NCBI GenBank assembly: GCA_004552305.1
Contig: SFOX01000036.1
Coordinates: 1 to 13,360, forward strand
Length of the DNA: 13,360 nucleotides
DNA from: Subdoligranulum variabile
GTDB lineage: Bacteria > Bacillota > Clostridia > Oscillospirales > Ruminococcaceae
Reading direction: 5' to 3'
The notes beneath the pieces were generated by a model, which had not been told where the DNA came from, ran no database searches, and saw nothing but the letters and a program-made list of their open reading frames with translations. Every line of letters starts with the position of its first letter. Positions within the stretch are counted from its first letter, which is position 1. Shown one piece after another: positions 1 through 5,979 of the stretch. Made by a program: the position numbers and the translations under genes.

Positions 1-80
1 CCCCCAAATATGTGGGTCGCGGACGGGCGGGGCTAAAAAATCGTCAAGACACATTTTTTGACGCCCCGCCCACCCGCTCC
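1..80. repeat. Inverted repeat at window edge
   Basis: Arms GGGCGGGGC (25-33) and GCCCCGCCC (63-71) enclose a 29-base spacer that itself holds CGTCAA/TTGACG (42-47, 58-63). Read on the minus strand, the end of the structure resembles the first palindrome of the composite repeat at 210-331 (GCCCCGCCC followed shortly by CGCGACC). It is therefore probably a diverged member of the same intergenic repeat population. No coding potential is evident here. Confidence 0.55.
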
Positions 81-116
81 CGTCTTACGGCTCCGCCGAT
101 AACTTTCCTCCGCGCA

Positions 117-170
117 CGAAAGGCTTCCCCCGTTGGGGGAAGCTGTCACCGCAGGTGACTGATGAGGGGG
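117..170 (+). repeat. CTTCCCC-type double-hairpin element, copy 1
   Basis: This ~54-bp element reads CGAAAGGCTTCCCCCG, TT, GGGGGAAGC, then TCACC-GCA-GGTGA, then CTGATGAGGGGG. It can form two consecutive hairpins: GCTTCCCCC/GGGGGAAGC, and TCACC/GGTGA. An essentially identical copy lies at 337-390 and a diverged inverted copy at 401-458. Repeats of this look are common between genes in G+C-rich gut Clostridia. That statement is from general familiarity, not a search. Confidence 0.8.
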
Positions 171-209
171 AAATTTGTGGTTACCGCAAATTAAAATAAT
201 CGCCACCCG

Positions 210-331
210 GTAGGGGCGGGGTATGCCCCGCCCGCGACCGTATGTTATAATGAATAGTATGTTTTGGCTTGTAGGGGCGGCATATATGCCGCCCGTGCAA
301 CCATCCCGGCAATGCAACCTGACGGGTAAAC
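210..331 (+). repeat. GTAGGG composite repeat, copy a
   Basis: The composite consists of GTAGGG plus the palindrome GGGCGGGG/CCCCGCCC (about 214-232), CGCGACC, an extended -10-like TGTTATAAT (243-251), then GTAGGG plus the exact 20-bp palindrome GGGCGGCATATATGCCGCCC (275-294). A tail with GGCAATGCAACC and ACGGGTAAAC (to 331) follows. The same composite recurs at 5483-5569 (lacking the tail), 12374-12495, 12645-12767 and 12902-13024, and as a half copy at 13262-13323. Confidence 0.85.
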
Positions 332-336
332 CCCGC

Positions 337-390
337 GAAAGGCTTCCCCCGTTGGGGGAAGCTGTCACCGCAGGTGACTGATGAGGGGGC
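337..390 (+). repeat. CTTCCCC-type double-hairpin element, copy 2
   Basis: This copy matches the element at 117-170 across its length, including both hairpins and the terminal GATGAGGGGG. With the opposite-facing relative at 401-458 it makes a large imperfect inverted repeat whose outer ends are AAAGGCTTCCCC and GGGGAAGGCTTTTT. Confidence 0.8.
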
Positions 391-400
391 AACTTCCGGA

Positions 401-458
401 CATTTCCCCCTCATCCGGCGCGTTCCGCGCCACCTTCCCCCCAAGGGGAAGGCTTTTT
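401..458 (-). repeat. CTTCCCC-type element, inverted diverged copy, terminator-like
   Basis: Read on the minus strand this is the same design as the two copies upstream, but the second hairpin has different arms (GGCGCG-GAA-CGCGCC). On the plus strand it ends in the hairpin CCTTCCCC-CCAA-GGGGAAGG (433-452) followed by CTTTTT (453-458). It could therefore terminate plus-strand transcription arriving from upstream of the window. Confidence 0.65.
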
Positions 459-472
459 CGCTGTATAAAAAC

Positions 473-491
473 GTGTCCGCTTAGCGGACAC
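473..491. repeat. Perfect hairpin GTGTCCGC-TTA-GCGGACAC upstream of nudF
   Basis: Eight-base perfect arms surround a TTA loop, and an A/T-rich stretch with repeated ATCTTTT follows. It sits about 60 bp upstream of the nudF start. It could be a terminator, an operator or a leader hairpin. The sequence does not decide between these, and no clear -35/-10 pair is visible between it and the gene. Confidence 0.45.
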
Positions 492-549
492 ACCAAATTT
501 ATTATCTTTTATCTTTTATCTACTATCTATAAAAAAGGAAGGGTTCTCT

Positions 550-1089
550 ATGCCTCACACCGAAACCACCCTCTCCAGCGAGGAAATCTTCAACGGGCGC
601 GTTATCCGCGTTACCTATGACAAGGTTCTGCTGGAAAACGGCAACACCAGCACCCGCGAGGTCGTGCATCACCACGGCGGCGCGTGCATCCTGCCGGTGG
701 ACGAAAACAAAAATATCACGCTGGTACGTCAATACCGCTACGCCCTCGGCGAGGAAATGTGGGAGCTGCCCGCCGGCAAGCTCGAAAAGGACGAGAATCC
801 CTTCGAGGCCGCCAAGCGCGAGCTGGCGGAGGAATGCGGTCTGACCGCCGACCACTTCGTGGACCTCGGCGTCGTCTACCCCACCGTCGGCTACGACAGC
901 GAAAAAATCTACCTCTGGGCTGCCACCGGGCTGCACAACGTCAGCCAGCATCTGGACGAGGATGAATTCCTCGATGTGGTCAAAATGCCGCTGGACGAAG
1001 CCCTGCGCCTTGTGCTGGACGGCACCATCAAGGACAGCAAGACCCAGATTGGCATCTTAAAATATGCGATGCTGCGCTATAAAAAGTAA
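550..1089 (+). CDS. nudF: Nudix hydrolase, ADP-ribose pyrophosphatase family
   Basis: This 179-residue protein probably hydrolyses ADP-ribose (or a related nucleoside diphosphate sugar) to AMP and ribose 5-phosphate in the cytoplasm. A perfect Nudix box, G-x5-E-x7-REL-x-EE-x-GL, spans residues 76-98. It is preceded by VRQYRYA (59-65) and WELPAGK (71-77), which are typical of the ADP-ribose pyrophosphatase branch. Length fits the family (about 180-210). The ATG at 550 has a good ribosome binding site, AAGGAAGGG (535-543). It is the first gene of an apparent operon; the stop codon directly abuts the next start. The family assignment is firm. The exact substrate is inferred from the branch motifs. 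Confidence 0.93.
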   Translation: MPHTETTLSSEEIFNGRVIRVTYDKVLLENGNTSTREVVHHHGGACILPVDENKNITLVRQYRYALGEEMWELPAGKLEKDENPFEAAKRELAEECGLTADHFVDLGVVYPTVGYDSEKIYLWAATGLHNVSQHLDEDEFLDVVKMPLDEALRLVLDGTIKDSKTQIGILKYAMLRYKK

Positions 1090-1782
1090 ATGGCGACAGA
1101 AATTTTGACCCACGGCACCAAGGTGTACACCGCGCCCGGTGCGCAGTTCGGCACCGATGCGCTGCTGCTGGCACGCTTTGCCGTACCCAAAAACAAGGAG
1201 CGCGCGCTGGAGCTGTGCAGCGGCTGCGGCATTGTTGCGCTGGAATGGCACGACCAAGGCTACCGCGGTGCGTGTACGGCGGTGGAAATTATGCCCGAAG
1301 CCAGCGCCCTGTGCGCCAAGGCGGTGCAGGACAACGATGCAGCGCACATCACGCCGCTTTGCGCCGACCTGCGCACGCTGTTTTTGCAGGGGGCGCAGCG
1401 CGGGCAGTTCGATTTTGCCGCCTGCAACCCGCCGTATTTTGCGGCAGGTCCCCGCAGCCCCGATCCGCTGCGCGCCGCTGCCCGCCATACCGACAGCTGC
1501 ACCGCCGAGGATTTGGCAGCCTGCGCCGCCCGCGCCCTGCGTGACGGCGGCAAGCTGGTGCTGTGCCAGCGCCCCGACCGCCTGGCGGACGTGTTTTGTG
1601 CGCTGCGTGCTGCCGGGCTGGAACCCAAGCGGCTGGCGTTTGCCCGCAAAACGGCGCAGGACGCGCCGTGGCTTTTTTTGACCGAGGCGCAAAAGGGGCG
1701 CAAGCCCGGGCTGCGCATAGAACCCGACCTGCTTACCGGAAACGGCGCGGTGCGCTACGGGGCAGAACATCAACAGGAGTGA
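1090..1782 (+). CDS. trmN6: TrmN6/YfiC-type SAM-dependent N6-adenine methyltransferase
   Basis: This 230-residue class I methyltransferase has a SAM-binding motif I, ELCSGCGIVAL (41-51), an acidic end of strand 2 (VEIMPE, 65-70) and the N6-adenine catalytic motif NPPY (113-116). The N-terminal GTDALLLARFA (21-31) is typical of the YfiC/TrmN6 group, which methylates A37 of tRNA1(Val). Other NPPY-type enzymes acting on rRNA or protein cannot be fully excluded. The ATG directly follows the nudF TAA with no gap and has no strong Shine-Dalgarno sequence, so it probably depends on translational coupling. In many Firmicutes this gene sits beside rsmI, which is absent here. Confidence 0.78.
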   Translation: MATEILTHGTKVYTAPGAQFGTDALLLARFAVPKNKERALELCSGCGIVALEWHDQGYRGACTAVEIMPEASALCAKAVQDNDAAHITPLCADLRTLFLQGAQRGQFDFAACNPPYFAAGPRSPDPLRAAARHTDSCTAEDLAACAARALRDGGKLVLCQRPDRLADVFCALRAAGLEPKRLAFARKTAQDAPWLFLTEAQKGRKPGLRIEPDLLTGNGAVRYGAEHQQE

Positions 1783-1788
1783 TAAAAA

Positions 1789-2583
1789 ATGGCGTTGTTT
1801 CATTATAATTTTGACAAGGCGGGTCCCGGCGTGCCGGAAAACGCCCCCCGCAAAAAAGGGCTTGCCCGCTTTTGGGAGATGCTGAGCCGTGACAGTTTTG
1901 CCTTTTGGCGTGCCGGTACGCTGGCGCTGCTGAGCGCCCTGCCGTTTATGCTGGGGGTGTGGTTTGCCGTTGCCACCCACGCGCTGCTGCCGCTGCTGGC
2001 GGCGGGGCTGCTGGGCGGTGCGCTGATGGCACCCCAGCTGGTGGGCTTGAACGATACGATTTTGCGCAGCCTGCGCGACGAGCCGGGCTACTGGTGGGCG
2101 ACCTACTGCCGCGCGTGGAAGCGCAACGCCAAGGCATCGCTGCTGCCGGGCGCGGTGTTCGGGCTGATGCTGGCTGCGCAGATTTTTGCGCTGTTCCACA
2201 CCCAGTGGGGGCAAAATCTGGTGCTGACCATTGCGATGCTGGTCGGCGTGTTTTTCCTCTCCGGGCTGGCGCTGCTGACCTTTACCCAGATCGCCCTGCT
2301 GGAAATGAGCTTTGGCGGCATTTTGCGCAATGCCCTGCTGCTGTTCTTGGGCTACCTGCCCCGCGCGGCGCTGGCGGTGCTGTGGCTGCTGCTGTACACG
2401 GCGGCGGTGGCGCTGTTTTTCCCGCTGTCGGTGCCGGTGATGCTGCTGCTGAATTTCTGGCTGCCTGTGCAGGCGGCGCTGCAGGCGTTTTACCCTGTGC
2501 TGGACAAGACCTTTGATTTGGAGAAAACCATCAAGGCGATGCGCGATGCAGACCTCAACCAACCGGACGGTGACGACCGATGA
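1789..2583 (+). CDS. Polytopic membrane protein, YesL/DUF624-like
   Basis: This 264-residue protein has about five or six hydrophobic segments (roughly 42-63, 65-85, 117-136, 142-165, 181-212, 213-232) and a soluble C-terminal tail with charged residues. The central stretch LRSLRDEPGYWW (92-103), followed by a basic helix and another membrane segment, resembles the YesL/DUF624 family. Members are often found near sugar-uptake genes and their function is unknown. The start is supported by AGGAG about 10 bases upstream, overlapping the end of the preceding gene. The stop overlaps the next start by four bases (ATGA). The family call is from pattern memory and moderately sure; the membrane location is clear. 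Confidence 0.65.
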   Translation: MALFHYNFDKAGPGVPENAPRKKGLARFWEMLSRDSFAFWRAGTLALLSALPFMLGVWFAVATHALLPLLAAGLLGGALMAPQLVGLNDTILRSLRDEPGYWWATYCRAWKRNAKASLLPGAVFGLMLAAQIFALFHTQWGQNLVLTIAMLVGVFFLSGLALLTFTQIALLEMSFGGILRNALLLFLGYLPRAALAVLWLLLYTAAVALFFPLSVPVMLLLNFWLPVQAALQAFYPVLDKTFDLEKTIKAMRDADLNQPDGDDR

Positions 2584-3437
2584 AAACGCTGAATCTGCAA
2601 GCGCTGTGGGATACAATGACCGCCCGGCGCGAACCGCAGCCCGCCCTGCTGCTGCGCACCCGCCCCGAAGCCGAGGGTACCGACCCCATGCCCGCCATGG
2701 GTTTGCCCGCCTTTGCTGTCTGCGCGCAGGGGCAGGATGCCCCGTGGCACGCCCCGCAGCTGATCCACCGCGGCGACGCGCACTGGCTGCTGGCAGGGGA
2801 CGAGCAGGGACGCGCCTGCCTGGCAACGCTGGAAAACGGCGTGCGCGGTCCGTGGCAGTACCTGCCCTTGGGCGGCGCTTACGCCTATCCGCTGGTGTTT
2901 GACTGGAACCAGGACTGCTTTTTGCTGGCTGCCGACGAAACCGGCTGGCAGCTTTTCTGGAGCCCGGAATTTCCCACCCAGTGGGACGCCGTGGCGCACT
3001 TTACTTTGCCCGGCGGGCTGATCGCCCCGGTGGCGGTGCCGGGGGCGGAATCGGTGGGCATCCTGTTTTCGGAGCCGGACGAAAAGCGCCCCGACCTGAC
3101 CCGCCTGCACCGCTACGAGCTGCAGCGCGACCCCGAAACCCCCACCTGCTTTACCTTGCAGCCGGACGAGGGATTTGCCTTTACCCACCGCGCCTACCAG
3201 CCCGTTTACCTCAACGCGGGCGGGCAGTTTGCGGTCAACGGGCAGCCGGTGCGCCCCTGCGCCCAAGGCGAGTACCTGCAATTTTACCTGTGCGGCGGCG
3301 ACGTTGTGCAGCCGCTGTGCGCCGCCACCCCCCACAACCTGCGCGTGCAGCTGCCGGGCAGGCAGAGCGTGGCGGCGGTCTGCGCCTACACGCAGGACGC
3401 GCAGTACGAGTGTGTGGCGGTTTTGCTGAACCCATAA
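2580..3437 (+). CDS. Unrecognised soluble protein, possible beta-propeller
   Basis: This 285-residue protein has no signal peptide or membrane segment. It is rich in Trp, Tyr, Phe, Gly and Pro, in short alternating hydrophobic stretches that suggest beta-sheet. A middle section, with AYPLVFDWNQDCFLL followed by WQLFWSPEFPTQWD, loosely resembles the repeating blades of five-bladed GH43-like propellers (YP-x-VF ... LY-x-a-x-x-FP-x-x-W). I do not recognise a family with confidence and no catalytic residues can be assigned. It starts inside the stop of the upstream membrane-protein gene (ATGA), so the two are probably translated together and may act together. A short weak hairpin, CACAA-GTTT-TTGTG (3458-3471), follows the stop. 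Confidence 0.8.
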   Translation: MKTLNLQALWDTMTARREPQPALLLRTRPEAEGTDPMPAMGLPAFAVCAQGQDAPWHAPQLIHRGDAHWLLAGDEQGRACLATLENGVRGPWQYLPLGGAYAYPLVFDWNQDCFLLAADETGWQLFWSPEFPTQWDAVAHFTLPGGLIAPVAVPGAESVGILFSEPDEKRPDLTRLHRYELQRDPETPTCFTLQPDEGFAFTHRAYQPVYLNAGGQFAVNGQPVRPCAQGEYLQFYLCGGDVVQPLCAATPHNLRVQLPGRQSVAAVCAYTQDAQYECVAVLLNP

Positions 3438-3502
3438 AAGAACATACGGTTTTGCCACACAAGTTTTTGTGCGATTTTCAGCAAACACGACAAACTATTG
3501 CC

Positions 3503-3531
3503 TTGACATATTGCCCAAAAAAAGCTACAAT
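3503..3531 (+). promoter_or_regulatory. Sigma-A-type promoter for rny
   Basis: The -35 is a perfect TTGACA (3503-3508), the spacer is exactly 17 bases, and the -10 is TACAAT (3526-3531). A start near 3538 would give a leader of about 235 nt before rny. This is the best consensus promoter in the window. Confidence 0.85.
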
Positions 3532-3537
3532 TACTTT

Positions 3538-3772
3538 AGGAAATAAGAACCCGCTGCACAAAGCGCGGCGGGGCTTAACAAGGGTGTCGCCCAACGGGAA
3601 CGCCGCTTTTTACGATATGAATGTTTCACGCTTTTTAGCGTGTTTATGTACTTTTTTAGCACAACAGGGGCATAGTGTACCTTGCCCCGTGCTGTGCTGT
3701 GCCAAAATATCATAACGAGAAGCGTCCCGCTGCGCAGTGCCCTCCGAATTGTATTAAGGAGTGAAACTGACT
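3538..3772 (+). other. Long, potentially structured 5' leader of rny
   Basis: No gene is visible between the promoter and rny. The stretch holds several inverted repeats. CCCGC (3550-3554) pairs with GCGGG (3568-3572). CACGC-TTTTTA-GCGTG lies at 3627-3642. A longer two-part stem pairs AGCACA (3658-3663) with TGTGCT (3693-3698) and GGGGCA (3667-3672) with TGCCCC (3683-3688). None has a clean U-tract directly after it. I do not recognise a known riboswitch or small RNA. It could be a regulatory leader, or could include a separate small RNA. Confidence 0.45.
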
Positions 3773-5326
3773 ATGCATCCCATTGTTGTTGTGGTGCTGG
3801 TCCTTGTTGCCGCTGCTGTCACCGGGGCGATTTGTTTTTACCTCGGCGGCGAAAACCGTAAACGCACCGCGGAGGCAAAGCTCGGCTCTGCCGAAGAAGA
3901 AGCCAAGCGCATCGTGAACGATGCCATCAAATCCGCAGAGCAAAAGCGCAAGGAAACCATCATCGAAGCCAAGGACGAGGCTTTCCGCTTAAAGAGCGAG
4001 GCCGACAAGGAAATCAAGGACCGCCGCGCCGAGGTCAGCCGCCAGGAGCGCCGCATGGACCAAAAGGAAGAGGCGCTGGACAAGCGCACCGCCGCCATGG
4101 AGCGCAAGGAGGAGGACCTCAAGCGCCGCACCGAAACGGTGGAGGCGCGTCTGGACGAGTTGGAGCAGCTGAAGATCCGCCAGACCGAAAAGCTGGAAAC
4201 CATCGCTGCTATGTCGAAAGAGGACGCCCGCGCCGTGCTGCTGAAGCAGGTGGACGACGAGCTGACCCACGAAAAGGCGATGAAGATCAGCGCCTACCAG
4301 GCCAATATGAAGGACGAATGCGACCAGATCGCCCGCGATTTGGTCGGGCAGGCGATTGCCCGCTGCGCCGCCGACGCCACCGGCGAAGCGACGGTCAGCG
4401 TGGTGCCGCTGCCCAATGACGAGATGAAGGGGCGCATTATCGGACGCGAGGGGCGCAACATCCGTGCGCTGGAAACCGCGACCGGCTGCGACCTGATCAT
4501 TGACGACACGCCCGAAGCCATCACCCTGTCCAGCTTTGACCAGACCCGCCGCGAGGTGGCGCGTATGGCGCTGGAACGCCTGATTGCCGACGGACGCATC
4601 CACCCCGCCCGCATCGAGGAAACGGTGGAAAAATGCCGCCGCGAGCTGGAAATTCAAATGAAGCGCGAGGGCGACAAGGCGGTTATGGACTTGGGTGTCC
4701 ACAGCCTGCACCCCGATCTGGTCAAGCTGATCGGACGCCTGAAATACCGCACCAGCTTTGGGCAGAATGTGCTGAGCCATTCCATCGAGGTGGCGTGGCT
4801 GGCAGGACTTCTGGCGGGCGAGCTGGGCGTCAACGTGCAGCTGGCACGCCGCGCCGGTTTGCTGCATGACATCGGCAAGGCGCTTGACCACGAGATCGAG
4901 GGCAGCCATGTCCAGATCGGCGTGGACATCTGCAAAAAGTACCGCGAGAACCCGCAGGTCATCCATGCCATCGAAGCCCACCACGGCGATGTTGAGCCGA
5001 AAACCACGCTGGCGTTTATCATTATGGCGGCGGATGCAATCTCCGCAGCCCGCCCCGGCGCACGCCGTGAAAATATGGAAAGCTACATCAAGCGTCTGGA
5101 AACGCTGGAAGCGCTCTGCAACGGGTTTGAGGGCGTCGAAAGCTCCTACGCCGTGCAGGCGGGACGCGAGGTGCGCATTTTGGTGCAGCCGGACAAGGTC
5201 AGCGACGATCAGGTCATTCTGCTGGCACGCAACGTTGCCAAAAAGATCGAGAACGAGCTGGATTACCCCGGTCAGATCAAGGTCAGCGTCATCCGCGAAA
5301 GCCGCGCCACCGAGTACGCAAAATAA
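3773..5326 (+). CDS. rny: Ribonuclease Y
   Basis: This membrane-anchored endoribonuclease starts decay and processing of many mRNAs in Firmicutes. With the ATG at 3773 it is 517 residues, close to the usual ~520. An N-terminal membrane helix (about 3-24) is followed by a long charged, Lys/Glu/Arg-rich coiled coil (about 30-190). A KH RNA-binding domain contains GRIIGREGRNIR (220-231). The HD phosphohydrolase domain has LLHDIGKA with the metal-binding His365-Asp366 pair, followed by EGSHVQIG and EAHHGD. A GTG at 3761 would add four residues, but it overlaps the Shine-Dalgarno AAGGAG (3756-3761), so ATG 3773 is preferred. It is transcribed alone, between its own promoter and a strong terminator. 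Confidence 0.97.
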   Translation: MHPIVVVVLVLVAAAVTGAICFYLGGENRKRTAEAKLGSAEEEAKRIVNDAIKSAEQKRKETIIEAKDEAFRLKSEADKEIKDRRAEVSRQERRMDQKEEALDKRTAAMERKEEDLKRRTETVEARLDELEQLKIRQTEKLETIAAMSKEDARAVLLKQVDDELTHEKAMKISAYQANMKDECDQIARDLVGQAIARCAADATGEATVSVVPLPNDEMKGRIIGREGRNIRALETATGCDLIIDDTPEAITLSSFDQTRREVARMALERLIADGRIHPARIEETVEKCRRELEIQMKREGDKAVMDLGVHSLHPDLVKLIGRLKYRTSFGQNVLSHSIEVAWLAGLLAGELGVNVQLARRAGLLHDIGKALDHEIEGSHVQIGVDICKKYRENPQVIHAIEAHHGDVEPKTTLAFIIMAADAISAARPGARRENMESYIKRLETLEALCNGFEGVESSYAVQAGREVRILVQPDKVSDDQVILLARNVAKKIENELDYPGQIKVSVIRESRATEYAK

Positions 5327-5332
5327 AATCGT

Positions 5333-5364
5333 AAAAGCGTTCCCCGCAAGGGGAACGCTTTTTT
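5333..5364 (+). terminator. Rho-independent terminator of rny
   Basis: The stem AGCGTTCCCC / GGGGAACGCT has a GCAA tetraloop (5346-5349) and runs directly into TTTTTT (5359-5364), seven bases after the rny stop. Adenines 5' of the stem could pair with the T-run for bidirectional use. Confidence 0.93.
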
Positions 5365-5382
5365 GTTTGTGGGGGTTGGTAG

Positions 5383-5401
5383 GGGCGGTCATTGACCGCC
5401 C
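5383..5401. repeat. GTAGGG palindrome, GGGCGGTCA type
   Basis: GGTAGGG leads into the palindrome GGGCGGTCA-T-TGACCGCCC. This is a single-copy variant in the window of the shared design GTAGGG, arm, short centre, arm ending in CCC. Confidence 0.7.
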
Positions 5402-5416
5402 GGGCGATTTTGCGTC

Positions 5417-5459
5417 TGCCGCCCATTTCCCCGGCGGGGTGGGGTCACCCCGCCCTACA
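5417..5459 (-). repeat. GTAGGG palindrome module, CGGGGTGACC type, copy 1
   Basis: This 43-bp module starts with TGCCGCCCATTT and contains the palindromic core GGCGGGGTG/CACCCCGCC (5433-5454), ending in CCCTACA. Read on the minus strand it begins TGTAGGG. A copy with about three mismatches lies at 13194-13236. Confidence 0.75.
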
Positions 5460-5482
5460 GGGCAATAAAAATGTACCACGCG

Positions 5483-5569
5483 GTAGGGGCGGGGTACGCC
5501 CCGCCCGCGACCTCGCATTATAATGAATATCACGGGTCAGTCCGTAGGGGCGGCATATATGCCGCCCGC
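5483..5569 (+). repeat. GTAGGG composite repeat, copy b
   Basis: This copy carries GTAGGGGCGGGG, the GCCCCGCCC arm, CGCGACC, TATAAT (5519-5524) and the exact 20-bp palindrome GGGCGGCATATATGCCGCCC (5548-5567). It stops before the GGCAATGCAACC tail seen in the other full copies. Confidence 0.8.
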
Positions 5570-5618
5570 TGTTTGTCGAAATAAGCCCTTTTACGGGTAG
5601 TAATGTAGGGCGCGTGTC

Positions 5619-5683
5619 TATCTCCGCGCCAAGAGCCGCCGCTGTGCGGCGGTTGCGCTCCGAAACGCGCCTGCGGGCGCAGT
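5619..5683. mobile_element. 65-bp two-hairpin insertion element, copy 1
   Basis: The element starts TATCTCCGCGCCAAGAG and ends GGGCGCAGT. It contains CCGCCGC-TGT-GCGGCGG inside an outer GAG/CTC pairing, then GCGCC-TGCG-GGCGC. It differs at one of 65 bases from 13105-13169. Here it is preceded by GTAGGGCGCGTGTC (5605-5618), half of a GTAGGG-type palindrome, and followed by GACC. It is too small to encode a transposase, so it would be a passive palindromic or MITE-like unit moved by something else. That last point is inference. Confidence 0.6.
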
Positions 5684-5776
5684 GACCTTGCCGTACCGCT
5701 GGCTGCGCGCAGCGCATAAAATCGCGCCGAATGGCGCGTGGCTCCCCGATGTATCGTACTATCGGCCAGACCGCAC

Positions 5777-5800
5777 GGAACGGTCAAGACCGTTCCCTAC
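5777..5800 (-). repeat. GTAGGG palindrome, AACGGTC type
   Basis: The palindrome GGAACGGTC-AA-GACCGTTCC (5777-5796) is followed by CTAC; on the minus strand it reads GTAGGG-AACGGTC. Exact copies of the 20-bp core lie at 12501-12520, 12773-12792, 13030-13049 and 13329-13348. Confidence 0.8.
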
Positions 5801-5852
5801 AAACTCGCCGAAGGTTCGCAATCACCCCATTAGGTTTATCGACAGCCTGCAC

Positions 5853-5878
5853 CTTCCCCCCAAGGGGAAGACTTTTTT
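5853..5878 (+). terminator. Terminator-like hairpin, remnant of CTTCCCC element
   Basis: The hairpin CTTCCCC-CCAA-GGGGAAG (5853-5870) is followed by AC and TTTTTT. The sequence around it matches the end of the inverted element at 401-458 (CACCTTCCCCCCAAGGGGAAG). It could insulate the pilus operon from upstream transcription. No plus-strand gene lies just before it. Confidence 0.6.
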
Positions 5879-5912
5879 GTTGTACGGCTATTTTTTTTTC
5901 GCCCTTCGGATT

Positions 5913-5945
5913 GTGACAAAATCGGCGGGGCGGGGCGGGTATACT
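5913..5945 (+). promoter_or_regulatory. Possible promoter of the pilus operon with repeat-bearing spacer
   Basis: GTGACA (5913-5918, five of six to TTGACA) and TATACT (5940-5945, five of six to TATAAT) are separated by 21 bases, longer than the ideal 17. The spacer contains CGGGG-CGGGG-CGGG (5926-5939), a near three-unit pentanucleotide repeat. Loss of one unit would give a 16-base spacer. The assignment is tentative because the motif is imperfect and no transcription data are visible. Confidence 0.35.
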
Positions 5946-5979
5946 GGGGCTGTGACCAAGAGATAAGGGGGGACAAGTT

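Noticed and set aside
381..620. Small plus-strand open frame before nudF
   Set aside because: It runs through repeat elements and into nudF in the wrong frame, with no ribosome site and no protein-like composition.
3761..3772. GTG start four codons upstream for rny
   Set aside because: The GTG overlaps the only Shine-Dalgarno sequence (AAGGAG), leaving it no ribosome site; ATG 3773 is correctly spaced.
3538..3772. 6S RNA or a known riboswitch
   Set aside because: No central-bubble architecture, conserved core or terminal U-tract matching a known class could be recognised.
3989..5533. Long minus-strand open frame opposite rny
   Set aside because: It is a mirror of G+C-rich codon bias, low-complexity in composition, without a ribosome site, and opposite a certain gene. 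The same applies to 1057-2826 and 6382-7758 on the minus strand.
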